Assembly (NCBI GenBank): GCA_022821365.1
Contig: JAJEDS010000014.1
Coordinates: 1 to 39,498, forward strand
Source: Dehalococcoidia bacterium
GTDB taxonomy: Bacteria; Chloroflexota; Dehalococcoidia; Lucifugimonadales; UBA3495
DNA: 39,498 bases
Direction of reading: 5' to 3'
Position 1 is the first letter of the stretch; each line of letters opens with the position of its first letter. Under the pieces are notes generated by a model that saw nothing but the letters and a program-made list of their open reading frames with translations, was not told where the DNA came from and searched no databases. Shown here in pieces: positions 7,730 through 15,189 of this stretch. The position numbers were made by a program, and so were the translations under genes.

Positions 7730-8818
7730 TTAATCTCCCCGTAAGTCCGAAACCCGGGGACCCACTTCTTCCATTAACAGCTGGAGGCATTCGTGCTCCC
7801 ATTCCGGATCGTCCGGGTCCTGGGTTATGGCCAGCAGGTGGCCGAAACCGCCGGCCTGCTCGTACAGGTTGCGGATGCGGTCGGCGCACTCCTGGGGGTC
7901 GCCGACAATCCAGATGTTCTCCATCATGTAGTCCACGTCCACCGCCCCGTCCGGCATTGCGAGGTCGATCTTGGTGGCCTGCAGCTGACCCGACCCCTGG
8001 CGGTTGGGCAACTGGTGCTGGACGTAGTTGCGACCCAGCACTGCCCTGGCCCGCTCCCTCGCCAGTTCCGGCGTTCGGGCCACGAAGACGTCTCGGCCAA
8101 TGCGCCAGTCCCGCCGACTGCATTCCTTGCCGGCGCTGGCCGCCCCTTCCTCCACCACCGTCCAGTGGTCCCGCAGGTGCTGGGGCGCCAGGTTGGAACT
8201 GCTCATGGGAATCCACCCTTTCTCCCCGGCCACGCGAATGGAACCGGAGGCGAGGGAAGTTGCGGCCACGCCGATGGGCGGGTGGGGCTGCTGGTATGGC
8301 TTCATGTGCAGACCCCGTTCCATCACCGGGTCCAGTTCCGGCGCGTCCACCTGGAAGAACTTGCCGTTGTAAGTGAACTTGCCATCGGCCTCCCAGATTT
8401 TGAGGATAATGTCCAGGGCCTCGGCCGACCGCTCGCGCGGGTCAATACCCGTGTCTGCGCCCACGCCAAATAGCGACAGGTCGGTGGGAATTGCCCGGTG
8501 CCCGATACCCCAGTAGATGCGGCCGCGGGAAAGATGGTCAAGCATGGCAATTCGGTGGGCCACTTCCACGGGGTTGTGAATGGCCAGCAGGGTAACCCCA
8601 GTTGCCAGCTTGATTTGATCGGTCATGGCCAGGGCCTTGGCGATCAATAGGTCGGGGCAGGGAGCGTTTTCCCAGCGTTCAGTAATGTGCTCTCCAATCC
8701 AGGCTTCGTGGTAGCCCAGCCTGTCCGCCTCCACTATCAGCGCCAGGTCCCGGTCATAGGAGTCGGCATAGGACCGGTGGGGTGGGTGCAACGGCATCAT
8801 AAACAGGCCAAATTCCAT
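7730..8818 (-). CDS. Luciferase-like (LLM) flavin-dependent oxidoreductase
   Basis: This 362-residue TIM-barrel protein belongs to the bacterial luciferase/alkanesulfonate monooxygenase superfamily, using reduced FMN or F420 to oxidise an organic substrate. Family marks are MEFGLFMMPL at the N-terminus, EAWIGEHIT near 38, IKLATGVTLLAIHNPVEVA near 70-88, LDHLSRGRIYWGIGHRA near 92 and KPYQQPHPPIGVAATS near 172. GGGGAGA precedes the ATG. Length suits the limonene or hydroxyacetophenone-type subgroup. It stands alone between repeat-containing gaps. The substrate cannot be inferred. Confidence 0.9.
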   Translation of the reverse strand: MEFGLFMMPLHPPHRSYADSYDRDLALIVEADRLGYHEAWIGEHITERWENAPCPDLLIAKALAMTDQIKLATGVTLLAIHNPVEVAHRIAMLDHLSRGRIYWGIGHRAIPTDLSLFGVGADTGIDPRERSAEALDIILKIWEADGKFTYNGKFFQVDAPELDPVMERGLHMKPYQQPHPPIGVAATSLASGSIRVAGEKGWIPMSSSNLAPQHLRDHWTVVEEGAASAGKECSRRDWRIGRDVFVARTPELARERARAVLGRNYVQHQLPNRQGSGQLQATKIDLAMPDGAVDVDYMMENIWIVGDPQECADRIRNLYEQAGGFGHLLAITQDPDDPEWEHECLQLLMEEVGPRVSDLRGD

Positions 8819-8955
8819 CAGAAATCTCCCCTGGAGCCGCGAGTTTCAGCGGCGCCGGTTCACATTGGTTTGATATTGCTGGCGCAATTGTAATTGGCCT
8901 GACTGGGGGCGGCAAGCTGAAGCTGCGGTGGCAGGGCCGTGTGGTGGGGGTTCCT

Positions 8956-9026
8956 TTAACCACAGAGACGCAGAGTCGCGCAGAGAATCTCCGTGCACCT
9001 CTGCGTACCCTGCGTCTCTGTCGTAA
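8956..9026. repeat. Inverted repeat of the ACAGAGAC family, copy 2
   Basis: The arms 8956-8985 and 8999-9026 pair along almost their full length, with core CAGAGACGCAG against CTGCGTCTCTG and a 13-base loop. The outer end TTAACCACAGAG matches the CAGTGGTTAA end of copy 1 in reverse. It lies in the gene-free gap 8819-9216 between divergent genes. Confidence 0.75.
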
Positions 9027-9082
9027 CAAAGCCTGGAAAAGAAACCATTAAACCGGATGACAACATAAGATGAACTGGACAA

Positions 9083-9127
9083 GGAAGTGGTTCCCAGCCG
9101 TTGATGGCTACAGGTGAGTCCACTTCC
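9083..9127. other. Two-tier stem-loop in divergent intergenic region
   Basis: GGAAGTGG (9083-9090) pairs with CCACTTCC (9120-9127). Between them AGCC and GGCT form a short inner stem. It lies upstream of the SDR gene and might be a regulatory or repeat structure. Only the pairing is visible. Confidence 0.35.
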
Positions 9128-9216
9128 GCTCCCGCCTTTCGCCGCATCTGGTACCATGTTGCGGGCAGGTTCACGGAAAATACGGCGTTGATTGATCCTG
9201 TGGAGGACTATTGCAC

Positions 9217-10047
9217 ATGCGGCTCAATGACAAGGTGGCCTTGATCACCGGCGCAGGAAGGGGTATTGGCCGGGCCATAGCGCTGGCCTTTGCCGGGGAA
9301 GGCGCGAAGCTGGCGCTGTCAGCCAGGAGCGTGGACCAACTGGAGGAAACGGCAGGGCAGGCCCGATCGAAGGGCGCGGAGACTTGCGTTATCGCAGCCG
9401 ACGTTACCCTGCGGGAATCGGTGGAACGGATGGCGCTTCAGGCGGTGGAGCGCTTTGGCCGGATTGACGTGCTGGTGAACAATGCCGGCATTGTGGGGCC
9501 CATCGGCGCGCTGGAAGACAACGACGTGGACGCCTGGGTACGCACAATCGAGGTGAACCTGGTGGGGACATATCTTTCTTGCCGCTCGGTGATTCCGGTA
9601 ATGGCTGCTGGCGGTGGCGGACGAATCATCAACCTGTCCGGTTCAGGTTCAACATCAGCCCCTTACCACCTTTCCGCCTATGGGTCATCCAAGGCGGCAA
9701 TCATCCGGCTGACGGAAATACTCTCGCTGGAACTGGCGGACAAGAACATCCAGGTGAACGCCCTTGGGCCAGGGTCCATCCATACCCGAATGTGGGAGGA
9801 GATTACCGACGGCGCCCAGGCGGTGGGCGACACCGAGTTATATGAATTTGGCCTCCAGGTAACCGGCGGTGGCGGCGCCTCCATCGAGCGGGCCGCGGAA
9901 CTGGCGGTCTGGCTGGCCAGCGATGCCGCCGACGGCCTGAGTGGCCGCCTGATTCACGCCGTCGCCGACGACTTCCCCAACCTGACGCCGCAAATACCGG
10001 AGATTATGGCTTCAGACAGGTACACTCTGCGCCGCGACGAGGGGTAA
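9217..10047 (+). CDS. Short-chain dehydrogenase/reductase (SDR)
   Basis: This classical SDR oxidoreductase of 276 residues uses NAD(P)H on a hydroxyl or carbonyl substrate. It has the cofactor motif TGAGRGIG (11-18), NNAG (88-91), a serine-rich active-site strand at about 141-147 and the catalytic Tyr155 and Lys159 in SAYGSSK. GGAGG at 9202-9206 can serve either the ATG at 9217 (10 bases) or a TTG at 9211 (4 bases). The ATG fits better. Its stop codon directly abuts the stop codon of the convergent beta-propeller gene. The substrate is not identifiable. Confidence 0.92.
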   Translation: MRLNDKVALITGAGRGIGRAIALAFAGEGAKLALSARSVDQLEETAGQARSKGAETCVIAADVTLRESVERMALQAVERFGRIDVLVNNAGIVGPIGALEDNDVDAWVRTIEVNLVGTYLSCRSVIPVMAAGGGGRIINLSGSGSTSAPYHLSAYGSSKAAIIRLTEILSLELADKNIQVNALGPGSIHTRMWEEITDGAQAVGDTELYEFGLQVTGGGGASIERAAELAVWLASDAADGLSGRLIHAVADDFPNLTPQIPEIMASDRYTLRRDEG

Positions 10048-11199
10048 TCACACCGCCACCGCCACCTCAACGGAATTGATGGGCGGCAGGTTTTCCGCCA
10101 TCACTTCCCAGTGGTCGCCCTCGTCCCTGCTGTAGAAAATCTGGCCGTTGACGGTACCCACGTACACCCCCGCCGGATCCAGGGTGTCGGTGGCCATGCC
10201 CTCGCGCAGGACGTGGATATAGGCGTGCTCCTGGGGCAGGCCCCTGGTCAGGGGCTCCCAGTCCTGGCCGCCCGTGCGGCTGCGGAAGACGCGAAATCTG
10301 CCTCCGGAGGCGTATCGGATTCCGCCACCTACGTCGGTTCCCAGCGCCTCGTCCTCGGGCATTACGAAAAGGGTTTGGGGGTCGCGGGGATGCAGGCCCA
10401 CCACGAAACCGAATCGGGAGGGCAGCCCATCGGTAATATCAGTCCACTGGTCGCCGAAGTTGTCTGTACGATAAACTCCGCAGTGGTTTTGTTGATACAG
10501 CAGGCCCGGCGTGGCTGACTGGGGCAGCAACTTGTGGGGACACTGCCCCCATTCCGGCAAGGGGTCTGCAGGATTGAAGTCGGCCCGCACGCCCTGGTTG
10601 GTTGGGCGCCAGTTCTCGCCCCCGTCGTCGGTCCGGAAAACGCCGGCCGCGGAAATACCAATCCACATCCGCTGTGGGTCTTCCCGGTCCAGGGCTATGC
10701 TGTGAAGACACAGTCCGCCAAACCCCGGCATCCATTGTGAACGGGTGGGGTGCTTGCCCAGGCCCTCTACTTCGTGCCAGGTGGCGCCGCCATCGGTTGA
10801 CTTGAACAGGGCGGCAGGCTGGACTCCGGCATACAGGGTGCCTGGCTCTCCCGCCCGGCCTGGCTCAATGTGCCAGATGTTCGCGACGGTGGGCCCGTCG
10901 TGTTCCGCGTACTCCGGTTTATCGGTAAACCGGGGCTGTTCGGAGGACTGTTCCCAGGTCCCGCCCAGGTCGTCGCTGTATTCAACCTGGGGCCCAAACC
11001 ACATACTGTTGCTGGCGGAGAAGATCCTGCCACCGGCGCGGGAGTCATAAATCAGGTGGTAGATGTCGGTGCCCGGGTTATAGGGGCCGGATAGCTGCCA
11101 CCGGCGTCGGGACTGGTCGCCGTTGAGGATGAAGGCGCCCTTGCGGGTGCCCACCAGCATCAGAAGATCGCCGGGGCGTGCGACGGCGGCGTCTGTCAT
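10048..11199 (-). CDS. Asp-box (BNR/sialidase-like) beta-propeller protein
   Basis: The 383-residue protein contains at least five Asp-box-like turns of the form S/T-x-D-x-G-x-x-W: YSDDLGGTWEQ, STDGGATWHEV, RTDDGGENWRP, RTDNFGDQWTD and YSRDEGDHWEV. These mark sialidase or Vps10-type beta-propellers. No signal peptide is visible, so it is likely cytosolic. It lacks an obvious sialidase arginine triad by eye, so glycosidase activity should not be assumed. GGAGCAGGT lies before the ATG. There is no spacer at all between it and the convergent SDR. Confidence 0.8.
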   Translation of the reverse strand: MTDAAVARPGDLLMLVGTRKGAFILNGDQSRRRWQLSGPYNPGTDIYHLIYDSRAGGRIFSASNSMWFGPQVEYSDDLGGTWEQSSEQPRFTDKPEYAEHDGPTVANIWHIEPGRAGEPGTLYAGVQPAALFKSTDGGATWHEVEGLGKHPTRSQWMPGFGGLCLHSIALDREDPQRMWIGISAAGVFRTDDGGENWRPTNQGVRADFNPADPLPEWGQCPHKLLPQSATPGLLYQQNHCGVYRTDNFGDQWTDITDGLPSRFGFVVGLHPRDPQTLFVMPEDEALGTDVGGGIRYASGGRFRVFRSRTGGQDWEPLTRGLPQEHAYIHVLREGMATDTLDPAGVYVGTVNGQIFYSRDEGDHWEVMAENLPPINSVEVAVAV

Positions 11200-11245
11200 T
11201 TTACCTGCTCCTCAAGCGGGAGTTGTCCTGGCGGCAGCCATTCTG

Positions 11246-11283
11246 CCGGCGCAGGGGCGATTCGCGAATCGCCCCTACGCCGG
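11246..11283. repeat. Perfect-core palindromic repeat (AGGGGCGATTCG)
   Basis: The central 24 bases (11253-11276) are a perfect palindrome centred on TTCGCGAA. Beyond one mismatch the pairing continues for six more pairs (CCGGCG with CGCCGG), for a stem of about 18 pairs. It sits in the 159-base gap between two minus-strand genes. The 17-mer CCTGGCGGCAGCCATTC (11227-11243) is repeated with one mismatch at 11336-11352, flanking it. Confidence 0.7.
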
Positions 11284-11358
11284 TGGCGAAGGACCGCCGC
11301 CAATTTGCCAATCGAATATTGCACCCTGGGATTGGCCTGGCGGCGGCCATTCCAGCAC

Positions 11359-12324
11359 TTAGGGGGTGAGAATTACCTTGCCGTGGGTCCCCCGATTTGA
11401 CAGATGTTGGTGGGCCTGGGCCACTTCAGACATGGGCAATACCCGATCCACCACCAGCCGGACCCTGCCGTCCGCCAGCATGGGGAAAAGTTCGGCCATA
11501 GCCGCCGGGTGGTCCAGCCTGCCCACCGGAGACCGGCCCATGCTGAAACCGATGACGGTGCGGTTGGCGCCGAAGATGTCTCCCCCGGCCAGATTCGCCG
11601 CAGTACCGGAAGCATTGCCGTAGGAAATGAGCTTGCCGTAGGAGGCTACGCAGCGGACGCTCTTTTCTAGGACCGGTCCGCCTACGCATTCCAGCACAAG
11701 TTCCACACCGCTGCCGCCGGTCATCTGCCGGACCTCTTCCTCAAAGTCCTGGGCCACGTAGTTGATGGTCTCATCGGCGCCCAGGGAGCGCGTAAGGTCC
11801 AGCTTTTCGGTGGAGGAGGCAGTGGTGATGACCCGGGCGCCGAAGGCCTTGGCCAACTGGATGGCCACGGTTCCCACGCCGGATGCGCCAGCCTGGATCA
11901 GAACCGTGTCGCCCGGCTGCACCTGACCTCGAGTCTTGAGCAGGTGGTAAGCGGTGAGAAATACGATGGGCATTCCGCCGGCGTGCACCGGATCCAGGGA
12001 TTCAGGGTAGGGGAAGACAAAGCTGGCGTTGATGGAAACGTACTCGGCATTGCCCTGGGGGCCCATGCCCATGACCTTCTGCCCGACGCTGAGGCCTTCC
12101 ACCCCCTCGCCCACTTCCACAATGGTCCCCGCGGCTTCCAACCCCAGGGTAGAGGGCAGGTCGGGACCAGGGTAGTTGCCCTGGCGCCGCATAATGTCGG
12201 CATAGTTCACGCCCGAAGAATCCACCTTGATAATGACCTGGCCGGGCCTGATGGTGGGTTCAGGCACTTCGGCCCACTGCAGCACTTCCAGGCCGCCAAA
12301 ATCTTCGATTCGTACCGCTTTCAT
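11359..12324 (-). CDS. Quinone oxidoreductase-like MDR enzyme
   Basis: The 321-residue protein is a zinc-free medium-chain dehydrogenase/reductase of the NADPH:quinone reductase (zeta-crystallin) type. It opens MKAVRIEDFGGLEVLQWAEVP, has SSGVNYADIMRRQGNYP near 40 and a Rossmann motif IQAGASGVGTVAIQLAK near 143-159. The zinc-binding Cys cluster of alcohol dehydrogenases is absent. I chose the ATG at 12324 because GGAGA sits 7 bases upstream. An in-frame start at 12345 has no site. It is probably in one transcription direction with the hydroxyacid dehydrogenase, but a 120-base repeat-bearing gap intervenes. Confidence 0.9.
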   Translation of the reverse strand: MKAVRIEDFGGLEVLQWAEVPEPTIRPGQVIIKVDSSGVNYADIMRRQGNYPGPDLPSTLGLEAAGTIVEVGEGVEGLSVGQKVMGMGPQGNAEYVSINASFVFPYPESLDPVHAGGMPIVFLTAYHLLKTRGQVQPGDTVLIQAGASGVGTVAIQLAKAFGARVITTASSTEKLDLTRSLGADETINYVAQDFEEEVRQMTGGSGVELVLECVGGPVLEKSVRCVASYGKLISYGNASGTAANLAGGDIFGANRTVIGFSMGRSPVGRLDHPAAMAELFPMLADGRVRLVVDRVLPMSEVAQAHQHLSNRGTHGKVILTP

Positions 12325-12350
12325 TGTTTTTCTCCGGTTAAACATGGATG

Positions 12351-12416
12351 GACAGGATATACGGGATCGAATGACTCGATTCTGATTATGACTGCGAAGT
12401 CACCCAATATCCTGTC
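12351..12416. repeat. Inverted repeat with GACAGGATAT arms
   Basis: GACAGGATAT (12351-12360) and ATATCCTGTC (12407-12416) are perfect 10-base inverted arms separated by 46 bases. An inner ATCGA/TCGAT pair lies between them. Related GGATGGACAGG and CCTGCCCATCCCTG tails extend outward on both sides. This is a third repeat type in the same 5-kb block. Confidence 0.55.
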
Positions 12417-12444
12417 TAGCCTGCCCATCCCTGTCTATACAAAA

Positions 12445-13431
12445 TCAGCTTTGGGGACGCAGCTGGGGCGCCGACAGCACCTCCGGGTTGATTACCCGAA
12501 CGGATTCGCCGGCGGCGTAGGCCCGCACGTCCTCAATGGCCCCTGCATAGAAGGCCCGGTAGCCCTCCTCGGTAACGTATCCCAAATGGGGGGCAATGAT
12601 GGTGTTGTCCAGCCTGAGGAAAGGATGGTTGACCGGCAGAGGCTCTGTGTCGAAGGTGTCCAGGGCCGCGCCGGCGATGGCCTTTCGCTCCAGGGCGCCC
12701 ACCAGCGCCGCCTCGTCCACGATGGGGCCACGCGAGATGTTTACCAGGCAGGCGGTGGGCTTCATCAACCCAATTTCCCTCGCTCCTACCAGGCCCAGGG
12801 TGCGTTCACTCAAGCGCAGGTGTACCGAGGCTATGTCAGACTGGCGGAACAGAGTGTCCTTGTCCACCAGGGTGGCCTGGCACTCGGCGGCTCTTTCGGC
12901 GGTGAGGTTCTGGCTCCAGGCGATGACGTTCATCTGGAAGGCGTTGCCCACCCGGGCCATGAGGCCGCCAATGTGGCCCAGGCCAATCAGGCCCAGGGTC
13001 TTGTCTTTCAGGCCCACGCCGATGCTGGTCTGCCAGTGGCCCTCCCGGGTAAGACGGTCCTCCTGGGGTATCTTCCGCAGCAGGCCGATTATCAGGCCCC
13101 AGGTGAGTTCGGTGGGACCTTCACCGGCGCCGCCGGTGCCGCAGACCACGATGCCCAGTTCGGTGGCGGCCTCCACGTCAAAGGAGGCGTTGCGCCCTCC
13201 GGTAGTTATGAGGAGGCGCAGGTCGGGCAGCCGGGTCAAAACCGAACGGGGGAATGCGGTGCGCTCCCGCATACCGATAACGGCGTCGAAGCCTTGCAGC
13301 CGCTCCACCAGCGCGTCCTCGTCGGCCAGGTGGTCCCGGAAAACCACGGGCTCCCAGCCACCGGGCAAGGTCGACCAGTCGGCCATTTGCAGGGCGACGT
13401 CCTGGTAATCGTCCAATACTGCAACTTTCAA
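12445..13431 (-). CDS. D-2-hydroxyacid dehydrogenase family protein
   Basis: This 328-residue NAD-dependent enzyme interconverts a D-2-hydroxy acid and its 2-oxo acid. It keeps the nucleotide motif GLGHIG (150-155) and the full catalytic set Arg234 (NISRGPIVDE), Glu263 (DTFDTEPLP) and His282 (PHLGYVT). The start is TTG at 13431, supported by ACAGGAG 9 bases upstream and by the canonical beginning MKVAVLDDYQD. It begins 20 bases after the luciferase-like gene ends, so the two form an operon. It is more like the SerA/GhrA-type than the lactate type, but the substrate is open. Confidence 0.92.
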   Translation of the reverse strand: MKVAVLDDYQDVALQMADWSTLPGGWEPVVFRDHLADEDALVERLQGFDAVIGMRERTAFPRSVLTRLPDLRLLITTGGRNASFDVEAATELGIVVCGTGGAGEGPTELTWGLIIGLLRKIPQEDRLTREGHWQTSIGVGLKDKTLGLIGLGHIGGLMARVGNAFQMNVIAWSQNLTAERAAECQATLVDKDTLFRQSDIASVHLRLSERTLGLVGAREIGLMKPTACLVNISRGPIVDEAALVGALERKAIAGAALDTFDTEPLPVNHPFLRLDNTIIAPHLGYVTEEGYRAFYAGAIEDVRAYAAGESVRVINPEVLSAPQLRPQS

Positions 13432-13451
13432 TGCTAGATACTCCTGTCAGG

Positions 13452-14501
13452 CTACTTGAAGTGAGGGGCGACGTCCTTTGCCAGAATTTCCATGCTGCGC
13501 ATCACCCGGTCGGGAGGAATCAGGCCCCCGGGATTGAGTTCGGCGATGACGCTCTTGAGGCCCAGGTCATCCTGGAGGGTGGTGAGGCGGTCAATCAGGC
13601 CCTCGGCGGAACCGAAGGCAACCTTGGTTTCCAGCATCCTGTCGAAGGACATCTCGGCCAGGCGGTCACCCCGTCCCTGGCGCAGTTCGGTGGCCTCGGT
13701 GCCAGCGCGGCCGGCCGAGTCGCGGTACAGGGAACTCATCCTGCTGAAGTAGGCGTGAATGCTTTCGGACGGTTCATCCAGGGCGGCCTGCTCAGTCTCA
13801 CCGGCGTAAATTGGTATGCGAAGGGAGACGTCCCCGTCGCCGGGGTGGCCGGCCTGCTGCCAGGCCTCCCGGTACTTCTCCAGGTTAACCCGCAGGTCGT
13901 TAACGTCCATGCCTCTCAGGCCCACGAAAATGGGCATACCCTGCTGGCCCATGCGGGGGAAAGTCTCCTCGGTGGTGGCGGCCACCCGCAGGGGCGGATG
14001 GGGCTGGGTGTAGGGAGTGGGGGAGATGTGGGCGCTGTCAATCTGGAAGTATTCGCCGTGATAGGAGAATGCCTCTCCCTTCCACGCTTCCAGGATGATC
14101 TCCAGGGCTTCCTCGAACCGTCCGCGGCTTTCCTCGTAGGGAATGCCGTAGACGTCGTAGGCGCGGGGGAAGGCGCTGCGGCCAATGCCGAAGTCGAAGC
14201 GACCCTCGGCAATCTGGTCCACGGTGGCCATTTCCTCGGCAATGCGCAGGGGGTTACCCAGGGGCAGCACGGAAACGGCGGTGCCCACCCTCAGGCGCTC
14301 GGTACGGGTGGCAATGGAACTGGCGATGACCGCGGGGGAAGAGAGGACGGTGCGGGTCGGCGCGAAATGGACTTCGGAAAGCCATGCCTCGTCCAGGCCC
14401 CACTCCTCGGCGGCGTCCACCAGGGCAAACCCTTCCTTGAAAGCCTCGATCTGGCTGCCGCCGTCGCGGCGTTCAAACTGCATGAATATGCCAAAGTCCA
14501 T
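13452..14501 (-). CDS. Luciferase-like (LLM) flavin-dependent oxidoreductase
   Basis: The 349-residue TIM-barrel flavoprotein is of the luciferase superfamily. Marks are MDFGIFMQFERRDGG at the start, DEAWLSEVHFAPTRT near 37, LRVGTAVSVLPLGNPLRIAEE near 69-89, AEGRFDFGIGRSAFP near 98 and YTQPHPPLRVAATT near 168. The ATG at 14501 follows GGGAGGAATT. The open frame further upstream is not family-like and is excluded. It is the first gene of a two-gene unit with the hydroxyacid dehydrogenase 20 bases downstream. This suggests that one may process the other's product. Confidence 0.9.
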   Translation of the reverse strand: MDFGIFMQFERRDGGSQIEAFKEGFALVDAAEEWGLDEAWLSEVHFAPTRTVLSSPAVIASSIATRTERLRVGTAVSVLPLGNPLRIAEEMATVDQIAEGRFDFGIGRSAFPRAYDVYGIPYEESRGRFEEALEIILEAWKGEAFSYHGEYFQIDSAHISPTPYTQPHPPLRVAATTEETFPRMGQQGMPIFVGLRGMDVNDLRVNLEKYREAWQQAGHPGDGDVSLRIPIYAGETEQAALDEPSESIHAYFSRMSSLYRDSAGRAGTEATELRQGRGDRLAEMSFDRMLETKVAFGSAEGLIDRLTTLQDDLGLKSVIAELNPGGLIPPDRVMRSMEILAKDVAPHFK

Positions 14502-15132
14502 AATTCCTCCCGCAGAGCTTCCCTGTTCGATTGGGGAACCCGCTGCTTTGGTGTTTGCTGGGGCAGGCGCCCTGTGGAGAAGCTTGCTGCGATTGCCGCC
14601 AGTCAGATTTGAGCAGTGCGCTAAAGTTAAACACAGGGCCAAGGTGGGGTCAAGGAGGAGCCAGGGCAATTGCATTTTGAAGAGTTCAAGGGAGGCCATC
14701 GGCTGCGGTGAGCTGAAAAAACCGGTTCCGGCGGAAGATGGCGGTAGTTCGCCAAATTATACCCAGATTTGCGGAGGTGAGAAATTTTTGATTTTCCGCA
14801 CATTTCCGCACATTTTGGCTCACTCCCGGTTGCCTGCCAATTTATGGGCTGCCCCCGGTCTATCAACGGGGAGATCGGAGGCGCTTGAGGCAACAAAGGA
14901 TAAACTGAGTTTTCCCATGAATCCCGGTTTCAGCATATTGGGGCGCCAGGCAGGGAGGCAAGAGGTTGCTGCCAGTAAAAAGCGGGAACGGCCTTGATAG
15001 TCTCACCGTTGAGGAAGCGAGAATTCATAGCTCGATCGCCCTGAGGAGGAGCAAGCCCGGTAGACCGCCAGGGACGAACGTTGAGGAGTTGGCAAATAAC
15101 AGAATAACGCTGGGATTCTGCACAATAGAATG
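14502..15132. other. Gene-free region upstream of LLM gene
   Basis: I see no gene here. The region should contain the minus-strand promoter of the LLM operon; a candidate extended -10 of the form TGT-TTAACT lies near 14625, but it is not compelling. The 10-mer TTTCCGCACA occurs twice in tandem at 14793-14812. No tRNA-like or other recognisable RNA fold was found. Confidence 0.4.
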
Positions 15133-15160
15133 GGGCCACCCAACCCAGGTTGGGTGGCCC
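15133..15160 (-). terminator. Strong hairpin after the substrate-binding protein gene
   Basis: GGGCCACCCAACC (15133-15145) and GGTTGGGTGGCCC (15148-15160) form 13-base perfect arms with almost no loop. It begins about 30 bases after the stop of the minus-strand lipoprotein gene. The sequence after it (CATTCTATTG) is only mildly T-rich, so it is an atypical intrinsic terminator or a repeat. Confidence 0.55.
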
Positions 15161-15189
15161 TGATGGACCTCGGGAAACTGAGGAAGTTC

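Noticed and set aside
7498-8376. A long plus-strand frame over the repeat and the first luciferase-like gene
   Set aside because: Pro/Arg-rich low-complexity translation, typical of an antisense frame in GC-rich DNA.
7366-12440. Insertion sequence or transposase
   Set aside because: Repeats with inverted arms are present but no transposase-like coding sequence, intact or broken, is seen between or near them.
11944-13437. A 497-codon open frame on the plus strand antisense to two dehydrogenase genes
   Set aside because: It has no homology, no ribosome binding site and lies opposite two clear oxidoreductases; it reflects high GC content.
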